The notes: generated by a model not told the origin, from the letters alone. Shown: positions 50,862 to 63,218, counted from the stretch's first letter. The stretch is DNA of 64,000 nt from Apophysomyces variabilis (GCA_002749535.1 MZZL01000409.1:1361527-1425526), one strand, 5' to 3'. Made by a program: numbers and translations.

Positions 50862-52642
50862 ATGGACAATGTACTTGAACAACAACGAGCGTAAATGTTT
50901 TGTTTATTCAACCATTACTATACCGGCTCACATGTCATTCATAGTGCCCATGAAGATATTGAACGCCTAGAGCAAGCGATTGTCGATCAGTTCATGCAAG
51001 ATCCAAAGACGCATAGAGAACGATTGCACAACGAGCACACCGTAGACAAATTTCTTACGAGAATAGTGAAAAAAAGTGAGCGGCTTCATGAACTCTATAA
51101 AGATAGCGATGGGTAAAAGCCTTGGTAGTTTCAATGGATTTCTTTTTTACTCCTGCTTTGACAGACTTCGCCAGTCCGAAATAGATTCTCTTTCTGGATC
51201 GTCCGAATTCAGCGAATTTTATGAACGTCTTAAGGTGATCAAGGAGCATCATCGCAAATATCCTAATGAGCCGGTTGAACCGCCAGAGATGGAATTTATC
51301 TTTGCTAGTCAGAAGTACGACGAGAAAGAGGAGGAAGGTATACAGAGAGAGCAGCTTTCATTATGTTGATGATGCTAAAATATCGTAGAGCTGGAAAAGC
51401 TGTTTTCTGGCGAAGAAGGTTTTGGCCGATATCTTGATCTCAACGCACTTCATGCAATGTACATTAATCTGAAAGGTGTCAAGAAATTGGATTATCTGCA
51501 GTACTTGTCCGAGTTCCAGAACTTTGCCAAAATGATCCCAAAGGCCATTAGAAACAGCGAAGAGTATAAGACGTAAGGAAATCTGGCAGGCAAATTTTTT
51601 TTTAAATAACCTGTTCGATCAGATATTTAGACAAGCTTGCGGAATACCTTGCTTCTTACTTTCGACGTGCGAAGCCGTTGTTTGATCTTGGGGAATTAGA
51701 GGAAAAGTCTCGAGGTTCATTCGATGAACGATGGAAGGAGGGCAAGGTAGAAGGATGGGAAGATATTGCGAACGGCAACACAGATTCAAACTTGTTCTGT
51801 ACAGCATGTGAGTTGAAATAGTGACAACAAGCTCAGCTCAAACAATTTGACGAACTAGGTCAAAAGCAGTTTGCCAAACAAACTGTGTTTGATGCACATC
51901 TCAAAGGAAAAAAGCACTTGAAGGCGCAAGAAAAGGCGAGCGAAAAAGGAGAAACGCAGGAAGACAAACGAAAACAGACGGCATGGAAAGAGGCGCTGAT
52001 ACAGCAATATATCGAAGCATTGGAAGAAACTCGAGAAGAGACGAAAGCAAATGTCGAAAGAAAGCAAGCATTGACAGATAAAGAGCGTACAGTAAGTGGC
52101 GCGCGTATCACAAGTTGTCTGGTAATAACATCAACTGTAGCTGGAACAAGAACAAGAGGAAATCGAGATCGCAGAGCAGGAATCGGACGATGATGATGAC
52201 GACAAGATTTATAATCCATTGAAATTGCCACTTGGTTGGGATGGTAAACCGATTCCTTACTGGCTGTATAAGTTACATGGTCTTGGTGTGGAGTACCCTT
52301 GTGAGATTTGTGGTAATTACGTATACATGGGTCGAAAAGCCTTCGATAAGCATTTCCAGGAGTGGCGTCATGCGCATGGTATGCGGTGCTTGGGTATACC
52401 TAATACACGACATTTTCACGAAATTACAAAGATCGAGGATGCATATGCCTGTAAGTTTGCTATTTATGTACAGTTAGGCTCTTATACCGACGATGTTATG
52501 TCATATAGTGAATGAACGACTAAACAAGGAAAGCGCAATCGAGGATTTCAAGGCGGAAACTATGGAGGAATTTGAGGACGAAGAAGGCAACGTGTTTAAC
52601 AAAAAGACGTATGAGGATTTGAGAAGACAAGGTATCATCTAG
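50862..52642 (+). CDS. SF3A3: Splicing factor 3A subunit 3 (SF3A3/PRP9)
   Basis: Eight exons: 50862-50890, 50945-51112, 51165-51337, 51389-51572, 51623-51807, 51859-52091, 52141-52450 and 52509-52642; about 471 aa. SF3A3 (SF3a60, yeast Prp9) is part of the U2 snRNP and helps it bind the branch point. The start MDNVLEQQR matches the family's METILEQQR-type start. Then come [20 protein letters not shown] and [21 protein letters not shown] first zinc finger (CTACQKQF...GKKH) is completed across the exon 5/6 splice. An acidic region follows, then [20 protein letters not shown], the second zinc finger in [19 protein letters not shown] and [14 protein letters not shown], and the end [13 protein letters not shown]. 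All introns are GT-AG and keep frame. Its start is 169 bp from the presumed NAA35 start, divergent, so they probably share a promoter. Confidence 0.95.
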
Positions 52643-53791
52643 ACAGCCAAAGAAAACTAAAAAATAAAATTACGTAAAAATGTACAAACGGGGAGTAATG
52701 AAATGAGATGATTTCTTAAAGTATACAAGATGATACAGAAGGATGAACTATGATATGACCATCAGTTACTAACAGCTTCGCTTTCTAAAAGTCAACTAAC
52801 AAATAAGTACTCATTAAAGGAATGTATTCGAATTCTCTACCTACATATCCTCAAGACTCAACCTGTATTTTTGCTGTAGGGATTGGGGCCTATGTTTAGG
52901 CCATACACTGGATCTTATTCTAGCCAATTTATGTACATCCATTTGAAGTCTTGGTACCTATTTATATAGAAGGAAAACGCTACATTCAAGTACCGTGAAT
53001 ATCTTTTCATTGAACAAAAAGTAAACAGTGTCTGTCTATCAAAGAATTGATAAAGAATAGTCTTCAATTTCTCACCTGTCCTAATACCTGAACATTAAAT
53101 AGGCAGACCTAACGAAACGACATTATCATGAAAACATGCGTGTGCTGATGAGGGAAGTCTTTTCCAAAATATATTGAGCAAATTATCAATGGAAGTATTT
53201 TGTTTATTGCATTGGTAGCTAAATCACTTGTAGTTTGAAGAATCGCCAGTATATTCAAGAAAAAATGATCAACGTACGGCATAATGGTTGAGCCTCTGTT
53301 TGTCTCCGTCAAGGACTGACACCTTGCCATCCTAAAAGTAGGAGTGCTTATATTGGATATGGTATGATAGTGAATTAACGCTCACACCCTTGCAGGATAC
53401 AAATTGTAGAAACCCAAGCAACCTTTCTGCTAGCGTTCCCGAAAAAACATATATCCTCAGATCTTAAAGATGTAATTGAGAAAAAGCATCGGGAACCTTG
53501 TATGTGTTTCTCTGGCAAGGCACAAGGGAATTGGCTTTTACTTTATGGCAAAGGCTCACTCAATGCAAGCCTGCCACTTGGTGCCAGATGTAGCAGTATG
53601 ATTATTAAACTTTCCCTTTGGGATGCATTGATCGTGTAAAGCAATGACGTTCTTTTTCTCTACTTTGGATGACTACCTTATCTGTTTATTTCCTTCAATC
53701 GATCCACAAGTGCGTGAATAAGAATATTTTAAGTTGCCATTCGCTTTTCCTGCATGACTTCACTGTGAAATGTTCGCATATTCTTCCCATG
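52643..53791. other. Intergenic, nothing recognised
   Basis: Between the 3' ends of SF3A3 and the glycosyltransferase. No frame above 73 codons and no motif seen. Confidence 0.5.
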
Positions 53792-55873
53792 CTAGGGTTT
53801 ATGTTTCATAGCGAGCGCTTTGAGAACGGCTTTGTTGGAACATTTATCTTCAGCAAAATGCAGTATAAAGCTATCGGTTTGATACGATTTCGACAAGGTA
53901 GTAAACGTTTGGTCATTATGGTCGAGTAATAATACATGCTGCCGATTGCTGGGCTGGCTTATCAATTGTATTAACGCTCCTTCTTCATAAAAAGGCCCTT
54001 TGTTGTACCATTCTTCTATACTTTGCAAGTCTCGTAGAAACTTGTTCGACCAGATCGAATTACGTATCAGAAAAACGCCAGCATTGATCGCCTCATCAGA
54101 ACTCCGTCTGGCTATTATAATATCGACGGTGTCATCAAAATCAGCCTTGCCTCCAGGGTATTGGCTTCGGAAAGTATCTATCAAGTTCTCCAAAGATTTA
54201 TCCATGTTCATGATTACTGCATCCATATCTAACCAGAAAAGCCATTCGTATTTTGGCAATAGTTTCTGTACCACATCGATCTTTCCCCACACTACATTAC
54301 GATTATCACGCAGAACCTGCTGCGCAAATTCACTCGACCGTGCTACAAACGCATAACCGTGATGCTTAGCGTACTCGCGTTTGTTAGCTGCCGAAGCTGA
54401 AGCCGAAGACTCCATACAGGCATCATGTAGATAGGATGAAGTGACAACAGCAATTGAAGGACCTTCTGTAGGTGCGTTACTGAAATACGTTGTTTCAATC
54501 TCCTCCTTTTGTACGGGTTCCTCGTCGTCATCAAGTGGCTCCAATGGCGTTGCCGTATAAGTTGGATGGAATGTACTTGCGGTCGAGTAGCAAACAGAAA
54601 TTGGCCGTAGATTGGTCCATATAGCAAGATCTGTCATTTCCGCATCTTGATAAACGTGTGTTACCACGATATCTTCAGCATGTACAGATTCTATGTTATT
54701 CTCCCACCGGATGAAACGGTGAGTGCCCTCTGGTCCATCTTCCCGAATGAATTCTGGTATAGTGCGTTCTCGTTCTGCTTCAGCTAATTCTGGTTCCTCA
54801 ATAGCTTGGTTCAAAGCAGCTTCCAACGATGATGCATGTGCGGTGTAATAATTATATAAGTCAGTAAGAAGATGCTTGCCCGTCACGGAGATACCGTTGT
54901 TTGCAGCTTTTAACTGTGGTGAAACGTTGTTCCGCTGCTGGAGTGCTAATTGTACGGCTGTATGACCGATTATGGTAAAATGTTTGTCTGAATCGTGATT
55001 GCGAAAGGTTCCCCAGATCATATTGAACGGCGCGTCTGCACTGAGACTTACAGGTGAATCGGTATTGTCACTGATTACGCCCGAGTCTAATTCTCGTTTG
55101 ATAGTAGAGAGGTGCGCAAAAGTATGGATATCCTGTATTATTAAGTAGTCATAGGTGATGTTCTGATGCGAAAGTTCAGTATGAACCTAGAGAACAAACA
55201 AAAATGAACAGGGATGACCAAAAAACGTATGCTTATTTACCCATTCCAGCACATTGGCCTGCTCGAAGGTAACGTTTGGAGGCATTTCCACCAGATCATC
55301 CCATTCCATCTTTTCGGCTTCGTAACGGCGTCTCATTGTAGTCCCTGCCTCTGGGGATCCTCCATGTATCCAAAACTTGTAATAAACATCAGTGTTATAC
55401 TGCATACATGGTAGTGTATTATCATGCAAGCCGAAGTAATGCTGTCGGATCAACCGACGGCGAGAAAGATAACCTGCTTCTGAAGCGATAATGATAAGGT
55501 ATGTATAGTGATTCGAATAGTCAATAACAATGATATCTTCATCCAATGGCCGCGGGGTAGCAAAGGTGTGATTAGCGTTCATATGACCTGACAGTTCAGG
55601 CACAGAGTACGTCGGATGTTTCTCGAAGATATCAGGCTCTGACGATGTACGCAGGTTTGGTGATGGTTTCAATGATGGTATGGATGCCGATGCAGTATGC
55701 GATAATATGCTACCAGGTAACGGAATTGTTGGCTCTTGTTTAGAGGGGATGTTCATATACAAAAGGATCAGGACAATGGCGACAACGGCGCAAGAGAGTT
55801 GCCGTCTGCTGAGCCTAAGGCACGACGACTTTATGCTCGAGGCCAACTTATAGAGCAATAAGTCCGCCGGCAT
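53792..55873 (-). CDS. Glycosyltransferase: GT31-like N-terminal plus GT34 (GMA12/MNN10) C-terminal domain
   Basis: Exons 55241-55873 and 53792-55186 (54-nt intron), about 675 aa from MPADLLLYKLAS. An upstream in-frame ATG at 55987 would add 38 aa. A signal anchor (AVVAIVLILLYMN) makes it a type II Golgi protein. The middle part resembles GT31 galactosyltransferases: SRRRLIRQHYF, KFWIHGGSP, EAEKMEWDDLVEMP, then YDYLIIQDIHTF where GT31 enzymes have DDD, so its catalysis is doubtful. The last third is GT34: SYLHDACMESS, NKREYAKHHGYAF, WGKIDVVQKLLPKYEWLFWL followed by the DMDAVI metal-binding DxD, ARRSSDEAINAGVFLIRNS and GPFYEEGALIQ. GT34 enzymes transfer alpha-linked galactose or mannose to cell-surface glycans. 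The two-domain order is the odd point. One continuous exon covers both domains, so it is not an artefact of joining. Confidence 0.82.
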
Positions 55874-56940
55874 AGAAGCAGGAAACAAAAGAAAAGAAAA
55901 GGGAAGAGTTGCAGGGTTGAAAGAGGATGTGTTTGAGACATATGAAGCCTTTTCTGTGACCCAAGAATAATTTACAGAGTTTTTCATCTTTGTGTCACTC
56001 TGGGCTTCTATAAACAGTTTCTAATTACCTAAAAAAAGATCATGTTACATGCACCTATGTCTCTGGTGATACACCGTAGCTCTCTTGCCACGCACGCAAT
56101 TTCCGGGCTATCACTATAAGAAGATACATCTGCCACTAGGGTCTACGGTTGCCTCATACAATACAGGGTTACAGCACTTAAACTGATATCGCTTCTCAGT
56201 ATAACATCACTGGTGCGCACATTTTCGGCTTTTCATAACGAACAATTTCTAAAGATATATCTTCCTGGACTAATTGACTCTCAGTTTTACCAATAATATG
56301 ATTGCTTGCTTGTCAAGTCCGTAGGAGACAGAGCCATATTACTGCTCATCGAATGAGATCACTTCGATGGAACCGTGAGGTGACAATACAGAAATTTAAG
56401 ACAATAGATGCACTTGTGCTTCTATGTCAGATAAATATCGAAACAAACTATTATCACAACAGAGTTTGTTTTTCGCTTCATGTATACATCTTTGATTATC
56501 TAACGCACACAGGATTGTCTCTACCGGTTTGCCGTGGATCATACGTGTAAACAATGCTCTATGAAATGTTAGTCAACGACTTCTCAAGACAGGATTGTAG
56601 CCGATTGTGATGGGCAATGGTAAACTATCATCAGATCTTTATGCATTTGTGAGGAGAATTAAACAAACGAGACGTTATACCGAAACCGAGTTCCGGTTAC
56701 ATTTCAATGATTCTATTTTTTGGTCTCATATTTCATCTTCTCCTTTAACTCTCGCACTAATTTGTAACACAGTGGTTAAACGGCTCTGTCACACAATGTC
56801 TCTATCTTCATATCCAGAACATTTCTTGTGTTACTTACCATGCTGGCCAATGGGCGTCAAATCGCGGCAGGATAAAAAGTGGTAAATGTACGAAAAGATA
56901 CGTATAACTTGAGAAGAATTGTATACTGCACCTGGTGTGT
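55874..56940. other. Intergenic, nothing recognised
   Basis: Contains the glycosyltransferase promoter. A 92-codon plus frame at 56607-56885 has no recognised features. Confidence 0.4.
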
Positions 56941-56954
56941 TTTATTTGAACTTT

Positions 56955-57360
56955 CTAACCAACGACACTCTCGAGAATTGTCCCTTTCTCACAAGCAGAC
57001 GACAAAACCTGATACTCTTTTGCTGCAGCTAAAATCTTAAAGTCAATGTGAGGATAGCTGAGATTGCTGTCATTTCTGAGTCTCAGTTTGTGGTTGGCTC
57101 CGTCCAAACGTTTTATAGGTGCCTTTACCGTCTGTACGACAATGCGGTTATGGTACCAATATTTCCACTTATCGAAGAACTGCCCTATGCGATTTCCACA
57201 AATGGAAGAAGTACAGATGCGTAGAAGCTCTTCAATGAGAAGTTTTTTCTCGTGGTGTAAACCCAATGAATCCAAGTAGCACTCTGCCAAACGTCAGGTC
57301 CTTTTAGCTTCCACCAACGCTTATCAGATTGTTTTAGTTCGTGATGTACTGTTTTTTTTA
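56955..57360 (-). pseudogene. Decayed coding sequence, family unknown
   Basis: The minus frame 56955-57290 (111 codons) includes LDSLGLHHEKKLLIEELLRI and FFDKWKYWYHNRIVVQTVK. Just upstream another frame gives KRWWKLKGPDVWQSATWIH, which seems to run into it after a one-base shift at about 57285. This looks like one protein with a frameshift, but I do not recognise the family. It lies between decayed transposon loci and is probably mobile-element derived. Confidence 0.35.
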
Positions 57361-58443
57361 TTTAAAGTAGAAAAAAGAAGGACCCCGCAACAAAACCACT
57401 CTTACAACTTCGAACGTGTTAATTGACAAAACACTAGCCCCTTACACAACAATCTATTGAACATATCGTCTTCAATCTGAATCGAAGATTAAGATGGGTG
57501 CAAATATCGTATCAATGCTCATAATTGCCGGATTACTTAACAAAAAGTTATACCTAAATCGCTTATCGGCTAGTGCTACACACTTTTCTTTCTTATCCTA
57601 TCTTTTTGGAATTTCTGGTCCATGAAACTACCGAGTCTTGCAAGACAGGATACTTACTGGAAGAAAAATGGTTTTGCAATAGCGTTTCTGCGAACATTGA
57701 TGGAATTGCGGAATCGGTACTTTTCATCCTTAATAAAGATGCTTAAAACATGGCGCGTTACTGATCTGAATTTGCCTGCCTATTTCGGACCTAATGCTTT
57801 TCGTGTCGTGGAAAAAAGTGATGCGAAAGCACGCGAGAGAACAAGAAGCACAGAGTACCTATGTTCTTACTTTGATGGTTAGCTTATTTAGTGCTCTTAG
57901 TTGTCTACTCTGACTGTGGAGCACATGTTTACAGGAATAAAAGAAGCAAATCATGCGGGCTATTTGGTTCTCGCGGTACAGCACACAAAAACCATTGTTC
58001 ATTAAAATCATTGAATAAGAAATAGGTAGGAAACAAGGAAGACGTTGGAAGAAGATATATATATATATATGTAGAGGGAGAGAGAGAGATAAAGCGCGAC
58101 AAGACGGGAAAAGCCCAAGAACAGGAATCTTTGGTTTTTGGACCGTATGCTTCCTGCGGAATCCGCTTCATACAACGTCCAGATCGTCTACATGCTAGAA
58201 CCAGGGAATGAGCATCAATGAAAACGTCAAGGATATTCTGTAATAGTAACGCGAAGTATACGCCCGTGTTCTGCCGTTCTGCTCCCTGGTCCGATCAGAG
58301 CACAGAGAGAGACTGGGGGCACGGATCATCGCAATTCCAGTTTTGCGCGGCAAGTTATTTGTAGGGCGCAGATATTCGTGGATTTGTATGCAGTTGATCA
58401 CTCAGAAACAGAGGTACCCGCTTATGTATGTTCCAGAAGTTTT
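57361..58443. other. Intergenic with a 86-codon orphan frame and microsatellites
   Basis: A plus frame 57622-57882 (LTRLMELRNRYFSSL-like content, basic) is unassigned. A (TA)n tract (about 58055-58070) is followed by (GA)n (58074-58089). No other feature. Confidence 0.4.
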
Positions 58444-60530
58444 GACAGCGCTTGGCAGCTGATACTGGACAATACAGTCTCCAATACAAATATCTAGTTT
58501 CCACAAGAAATTCGGAGCTACTGGACCATATTCAGAGATCAGTACCCTCAAATCATGTATCTCTTTGGCACCTTTCGAGGTTGCAGCGACTCCCTGTCCA
58601 TAGCGTGTGCTTCCCTATCAGAAGCATACACAAATCATATCGTAGAGAATTTTTCTAATGGAGTAGCAACTTACTGTGTACGTAGGCTGCAACAACTCGT
58701 TCCGATACATATTGTATTGATATTAGCTGAATTCTACTGCAGCGTGAATTATAGTACGGTAGAAGATTTTGCTTTAGCTCAGGTCCGAGCAATCTCTTGG
58801 CATTACATCATTGAGTTCATTATGCCAGATAGTCCCAGGGGGCCATCTTATACAGTTGATTTGATATCTACATCAATTAACGGCGCTGTAATCAGTGTCT
58901 GGGATAAACTAGAGCCAATAGTTTCTAGGCCATGCGACCGAGCTACGCTATCAGCATCACTTGGGGAGTTATTCCCGCCCTTTGGCATATACTTTAAAGA
59001 TATACTCTGGAGCACAGTGAGGCAGAGACGGTCAGTATTCTTATTGCACTTGCTCAGCTGGACAAGGGTTGAGAAACAAGCAAAATCTTGTTACCGAAGC
59101 TATGCTCTTTTCGCCATTACTATCATTTAAATGGAGGCTTAACTCTGTCAATGCCAATTCATTGTCACCTTTATCGTCCCTTACATTAACTGCTTGCAAC
59201 AATTAGGACGATAACCTCAATTTATTCAATCAATGTTTTAATCTGGATAAATAGCGTTTCACAAGGTAAGATACTATTTGTTATAGACTTGTTGATCTTA
59301 TGATTGTAATGCACATAGAATGGACACCAAGCAACTGTTCCGTAACCAAGTTGTTACGGATGTGTTCTCTACACACTTGCGATTCTCTGGAGCAAGACGT
59401 ACAAAAAATGATGGAATTGAGAATCTACGAATTGAAGGTTTCAGTATCGAGGAAGTCGAAGCGTATTTTCGGCTCACTGCAGTAGATCCTAGAATCAGCC
59501 ACCTGTTTACGGCATCTTATGGACATGGGAAGAATCAACCAAGAGGTTCGGCGGTGCTCAACGGCGGATTGCTTATGCTTTGACCGGATTCACGCGGATA
59601 CAACAAGAAGTTCAGCAAAGAAAAACAAAGACTGGGATCCAGGAGATCGAACCCAATTTTGCAACCACCTAAACAGCATACTCCGATTAGTATGACAATT
59701 TATAGTACTTCTTTTTGCATCATGCAGTGCTTTTCAATTTTTATCACGCTGACAGAGGTCAAAATTACTTCTATGATTACCAGCACAGGCAGTGAGCCAA
59801 AGATGAAGTTGAAAATATGCTTATCAATGATAGAAAAGAGGTACTATCGGCGTCGAAGAAAGCATACGAAGCGAAATCGCCGACAAGGGAAAAGAAATAG
59901 CGAACGGAAAAAGGAAAAACAAGCGCGATAGCGTGAGCAATCGTCAAGCTGCACGGAAGTTCACGGAAGCTAAGCGACATTTTTCTTTATTTCAGCCAGA
60001 AGAACTTAAGAATAATTTCACTTTGCAGGAGTATGCAGCTGCCGGAATCGGCTGTGAGATCGACGGCTATTAACAAGAGCGTTAATCACTACAGAAAACA
60101 GAAGTGTAACATCGGACAACAACGGGAAAATTTCGTTGATTGCTTTTGCAGACGGGTTATTCGGCCACAGCAGCAACATGAAGTATAAGCGTGACCCTTC
60201 GTGGGTTTGTTGGGAAGTTCTGCGACAGCCAGAAATAGTGAAAAGAGCAGTTTCAGGTTTTAGTCGTAACCGTGGATGTATGTCCATCATTACAGGTAAA
60301 TTGTATGAGATGTATTTTTGCTTTGCTTGCATGTATATATAACTGATAGTAGTATTTTTTGATAGATCTGTAACTCATGCCATCAGCGAACCTTGGAAAA
60401 TAAAGACGGCGGACGGCCCAACCACCACGGTGTACTTGTCTGTAAAGGTTGTGGTACATATTAGGATCGCGAGCTCAATGACGTCCAAGAAACTTACGAG
60501 ATAGCGTAGTCTGTGTGGTCCAGTAGATGG
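58444..60530 (+). pseudogene. Fanzor-like (eukaryotic TnpB) nuclease pseudogene, copy C
   Basis: Ordered blocks on the plus strand, in changing frames. There is a helical N-terminal region (58555-59100, AYTNHIVENFSNGVATYCVR). RuvC-I comes next: AVDPRISHLFTASYGHG (59478-59535, Asp kept, DPG changed to DPR). ALTGFTRIQQEVQQRK and GIQEIEPN follow. Then DYQHRQ with NMLIN (59776-59830), the counterpart of the YQGRQR block of copy B; an Arg/Lys-rich tract YYRRRRKHTKRNRRQGKRN (to 59930); and ISLIAFADGLFGHSS (60124-60170). A zinc ribbon runs from 60366, ICNSCHQRTLEN...VLVCKGCGTY, where a TAG replaces the expected aromatic, then DRELND at the RuvC-III position. The order is that of Fanzor/TnpB proteins (established for the family; assignment by eye). 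A RuvC-II Glu block is not found. At least five stops or shifts mean it is dead. Confidence 0.65.
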
Positions 60531-60726
60531 TAGACCTAGCGCCTTTTTCTCGGGCGTGTCAGGATCAAAAATAAGCAAAATATCACCAGTACGAACGTGG
60601 GTTCCGCGTGAGGGATTCAGATTGTTACATTTATGGTACGTAATTAAGCTATTTTTTCGAGTGATTCACTAAAAGAAATGATTTCTGCCGCTCTGGACTT
60701 TGGTGTCAGCTGCAGACATAGTTTAC

Positions 60727-60912
60727 CTAGGCTGTAAGCGGACCTATAGCTTCTGGTTGGCGCAAAAGGGAAATAGCGAGTGGCGCGATCATGATTTCAA
60801 AATCAGTATCGGAGCCATATTGTGCTGTAGAAAAAAAAAACAGTTTTGTCAAATCAGATAAAGATTGGCCGATTCCATCGGGCCCACCCTCCGGGGCTTT
60901 AGACCCAGCCAT
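60727..60912 (-). CDS. Small orphan frame divergent from the P450 reductase
   Basis: 61 codons from ATG at 60912 (MAGSKAPEGGPDGIGQ) to a stop at 60727. A run of ten T followed by CTACAG at about 60825-60840 looks like a 3' splice site, but no GT donor precedes it within the frame, so it may be an exon of something longer or a remnant. It starts 58 bp from the reductase ATG on the other strand. The composition (PEAIGPLTA end) does not match a family I know. A translated product is uncertain. Confidence 0.25.
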   Translation of the reverse strand: MAGSKAPEGGPDGIGQSLSDLTKLFFFSTAQYGSDTDFEIMIAPLAISLLRQPEAIGPLTA

Positions 60913-60970
60913 CTAAAGTTTGTGCGGTCTTTCCTTCCTTCTCCTCTTCCATTGCCTTCTCTTTTCTCTC

Positions 60971-63218
60971 ATGACTCAATCGCCCCCTGTCCTTCTCGAT
61001 ACACTCGACATCGTGTTCCTGGGCGCCATTGGTCTAGGCACCATCGGCTGGTTTGCGAGACGTCACATCGCAGAACGCCTTTTTGGTTCTGATGCAAACA
61101 AACCAGCAGCATTACCTCCTAATGGGAAGACCAGTCCGCCACCCAAGAGAGAGCGCAACTTTGTCAAAATAATGCAAGAACAGGTAAAACCATACAATCT
61201 GATTCTGATCCTAAATCTTACTCTTGTCTTGTTTTAGGGTCGCAGAGTCATCTTTTTTTACGGATCACAAACTGGCACTGCAGAAGACTACGCTGCACGC
61301 TTAGCAAAAGAGTGTTCACAAAAATACGGCGTCAGTTGTATGACAGCAGATATTGAGCTTTATGATTTAAGCTACCTTGACACTGTGCCCGAGGACTGCC
61401 TTGCTTTCTTTGTGATGGCTACTTATGGAGAAGGCGAGCCAACCGACAATGCGGTGGATTTCTGGGAACTATTAACCGATGAATCCCCTCAGTTTTCGGA
61501 AATGGACTCGGATGACAAGCCGTTAAAGAACCTTCGCTATGTGGTATTTGGTTTAGGTAATAAAACCTACGAGCATTACAACGTGGTTGGAAGAACCGTC
61601 GACAAGCGTTTGGAAGAATTGGGTGCAACTAGAGTCGCTCAACATGGTGAAGGTGACGACGATGGATCTCTAGAAGAGGATTTCCTAGCTTGGCAAGAGA
61701 CGATGTGGCCAACGTTTTGTGAAGCTTTGGGCGTTGACGAGAATAGCGCGCGATCTGGTCCTCGCCAGCCACTGTTTACAGTTGACAGCCTATCGACGTA
61801 CGAGAAAAGTGAAGTGTATTTTGGTGAACTTAGTGAGAAGCCAAAAGAAGGAGCGTAAGTGTTTATTTGTTAAAATATATTGCACTGCTGACGCCCCTGC
61901 TCTTAGTCGCGTTGTGTATGATGCAAAGCGTCCTTACTTGGCTCCTATTACATCGGCAGAGCTATTCAAGAACACAGATCGCCACTGTTTGCATGTCGAG
62001 GTTGATATTAGCGGTACCAATCTGAGCTATCAGTCTGGCGACCATCTTGCTATCTGGCCTACCAATAACGAAGTCGAAGTCAACCGACTTGCCTCTGCTT
62101 TAGGATTGGCAGATAAGCTCGACTCAGTCATCGTTGTCAAAGCAGTCGACCCGACGGCTTCCAAAAAGTTTCCATTTCCCGTTCCCACCACCTATAGAGC
62201 TATCTTTAGACATTACCTTGACATCTGCGCTCCGGCTTCCCGCCAGACAATCATGTCTTTGGTAGAGTTCGCCCCTACTGAGTCCTCCAAGGAGTATTTA
62301 CGTAAGCTGGCGCAAGACAAAGATGAATACCGTCTTAAAGTGGGCGAAGCAGTTCGCAACTTGGGCGAGGTGCTTGAGTTAGTCGCTGGCGATGACTTCC
62401 GTCCTGGATTATTTGAGTCCGTCCCATTCGATCTGATCGTAGAAAGTATCTCCCGGTTACAACCGCGTTATTACTCTATCTCATCCTCGTCCAAAGAGAG
62501 TCCCAAGACAATTTCGGCCACGGTTGTATCTCTCGAATATAATCCTGATCCAACACCAGAGCGTACGGTGTATGGCGTAAACACAAACTTTCTGTGGCAA
62601 ATTCATGCATCCACGTATAACGTGAACGATGGCAAGAGCTACCCTGTGTACGATCTTTCCGGCCCTCGGCAAAGCTATCTTGGTGCGGATGGCAAGTGTT
62701 CCAGAATCCCGGTTCATGTGCGTCGTTCTCAGTTCAAACTTCCTCGTAACCCAACTGTCCCCGTAATCATGGTAGGACCTGGTACTGGTGTTGCCCCTTT
62801 CCGTGGATTTGTACGTGAACGTGCTGCCTTAAAGAAAGAAGGAAAGCCTGTGGGGACGACATTGCTATTCTTTGGTTGTCGTCATTCGCAACAAGACTTC
62901 CTCTACGCTGATGAGTGGCCGGAGCTGTTTTCGACGCTCGGTGGCGAATCTCGGATTATTACCGCCTTCTCACGCGAAACCGCACAAAAGGTATACGTAC
63001 AACACCGTCTGCTTGAGCATGCACAGGAGATCTGGAGCTTGTTGGAGAAAGGAGCATACGTATATGTATGTGGCGACGCTAAAAATATGGCGCGCGATGT
63101 AAACCAAACGTTCGTTAACTTCGCACGAGATATCGGTGGAAAATCCGAAGAAAAAGCATATGAATACGTCAAGACTTTGAGAAACACTGGTCGATACCAG
63201 GAGGACTGCTGGTCTTAA
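60971..63218 (+). CDS. NCP1: NADPH-cytochrome P450 reductase (CPR/NCP1)
   Basis: Exons 60971-61183, 61238-61854 and 61907-63218; about 713 aa. CPR sits in the endoplasmic reticulum and passes electrons from NADPH through FAD and FMN to cytochromes P450, such as the sterol enzyme CYP51. The N-terminal anchor LDIVFLGAIGLGTIGWFA comes first. The FMN-binding flavodoxin domain follows (FFYGSQTGTAEDYA, ATYGEGEPTDNAV, FGLGNKTYEHYN), then the FAD domain (RYYSISSSS for FAD; SGDHLAIWP). The NADPH domain has MVGPGTGVAPFRGFVRE, FFGCRHSQQDFLY and VYVCGDAKNMARDV. The C-terminus QEDCWS keeps the Trp that stacks on FAD. Both splices restore conserved sequence (GRRVIFFYGSQ; GARVVYDAKRPYLAP). Length is typical of fungal CPRs. 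Confidence 0.96.

Noticed and set aside
58055..58089. (TA)n followed by (GA)n as a possible structured element
   Set aside because: An ordinary compound microsatellite.
60375..60578. 67-codon minus-strand frame with a hydrophobic stretch
   Set aside because: Antisense to the zinc-ribbon part of Fanzor copy C, which is the reading supported by family motifs.
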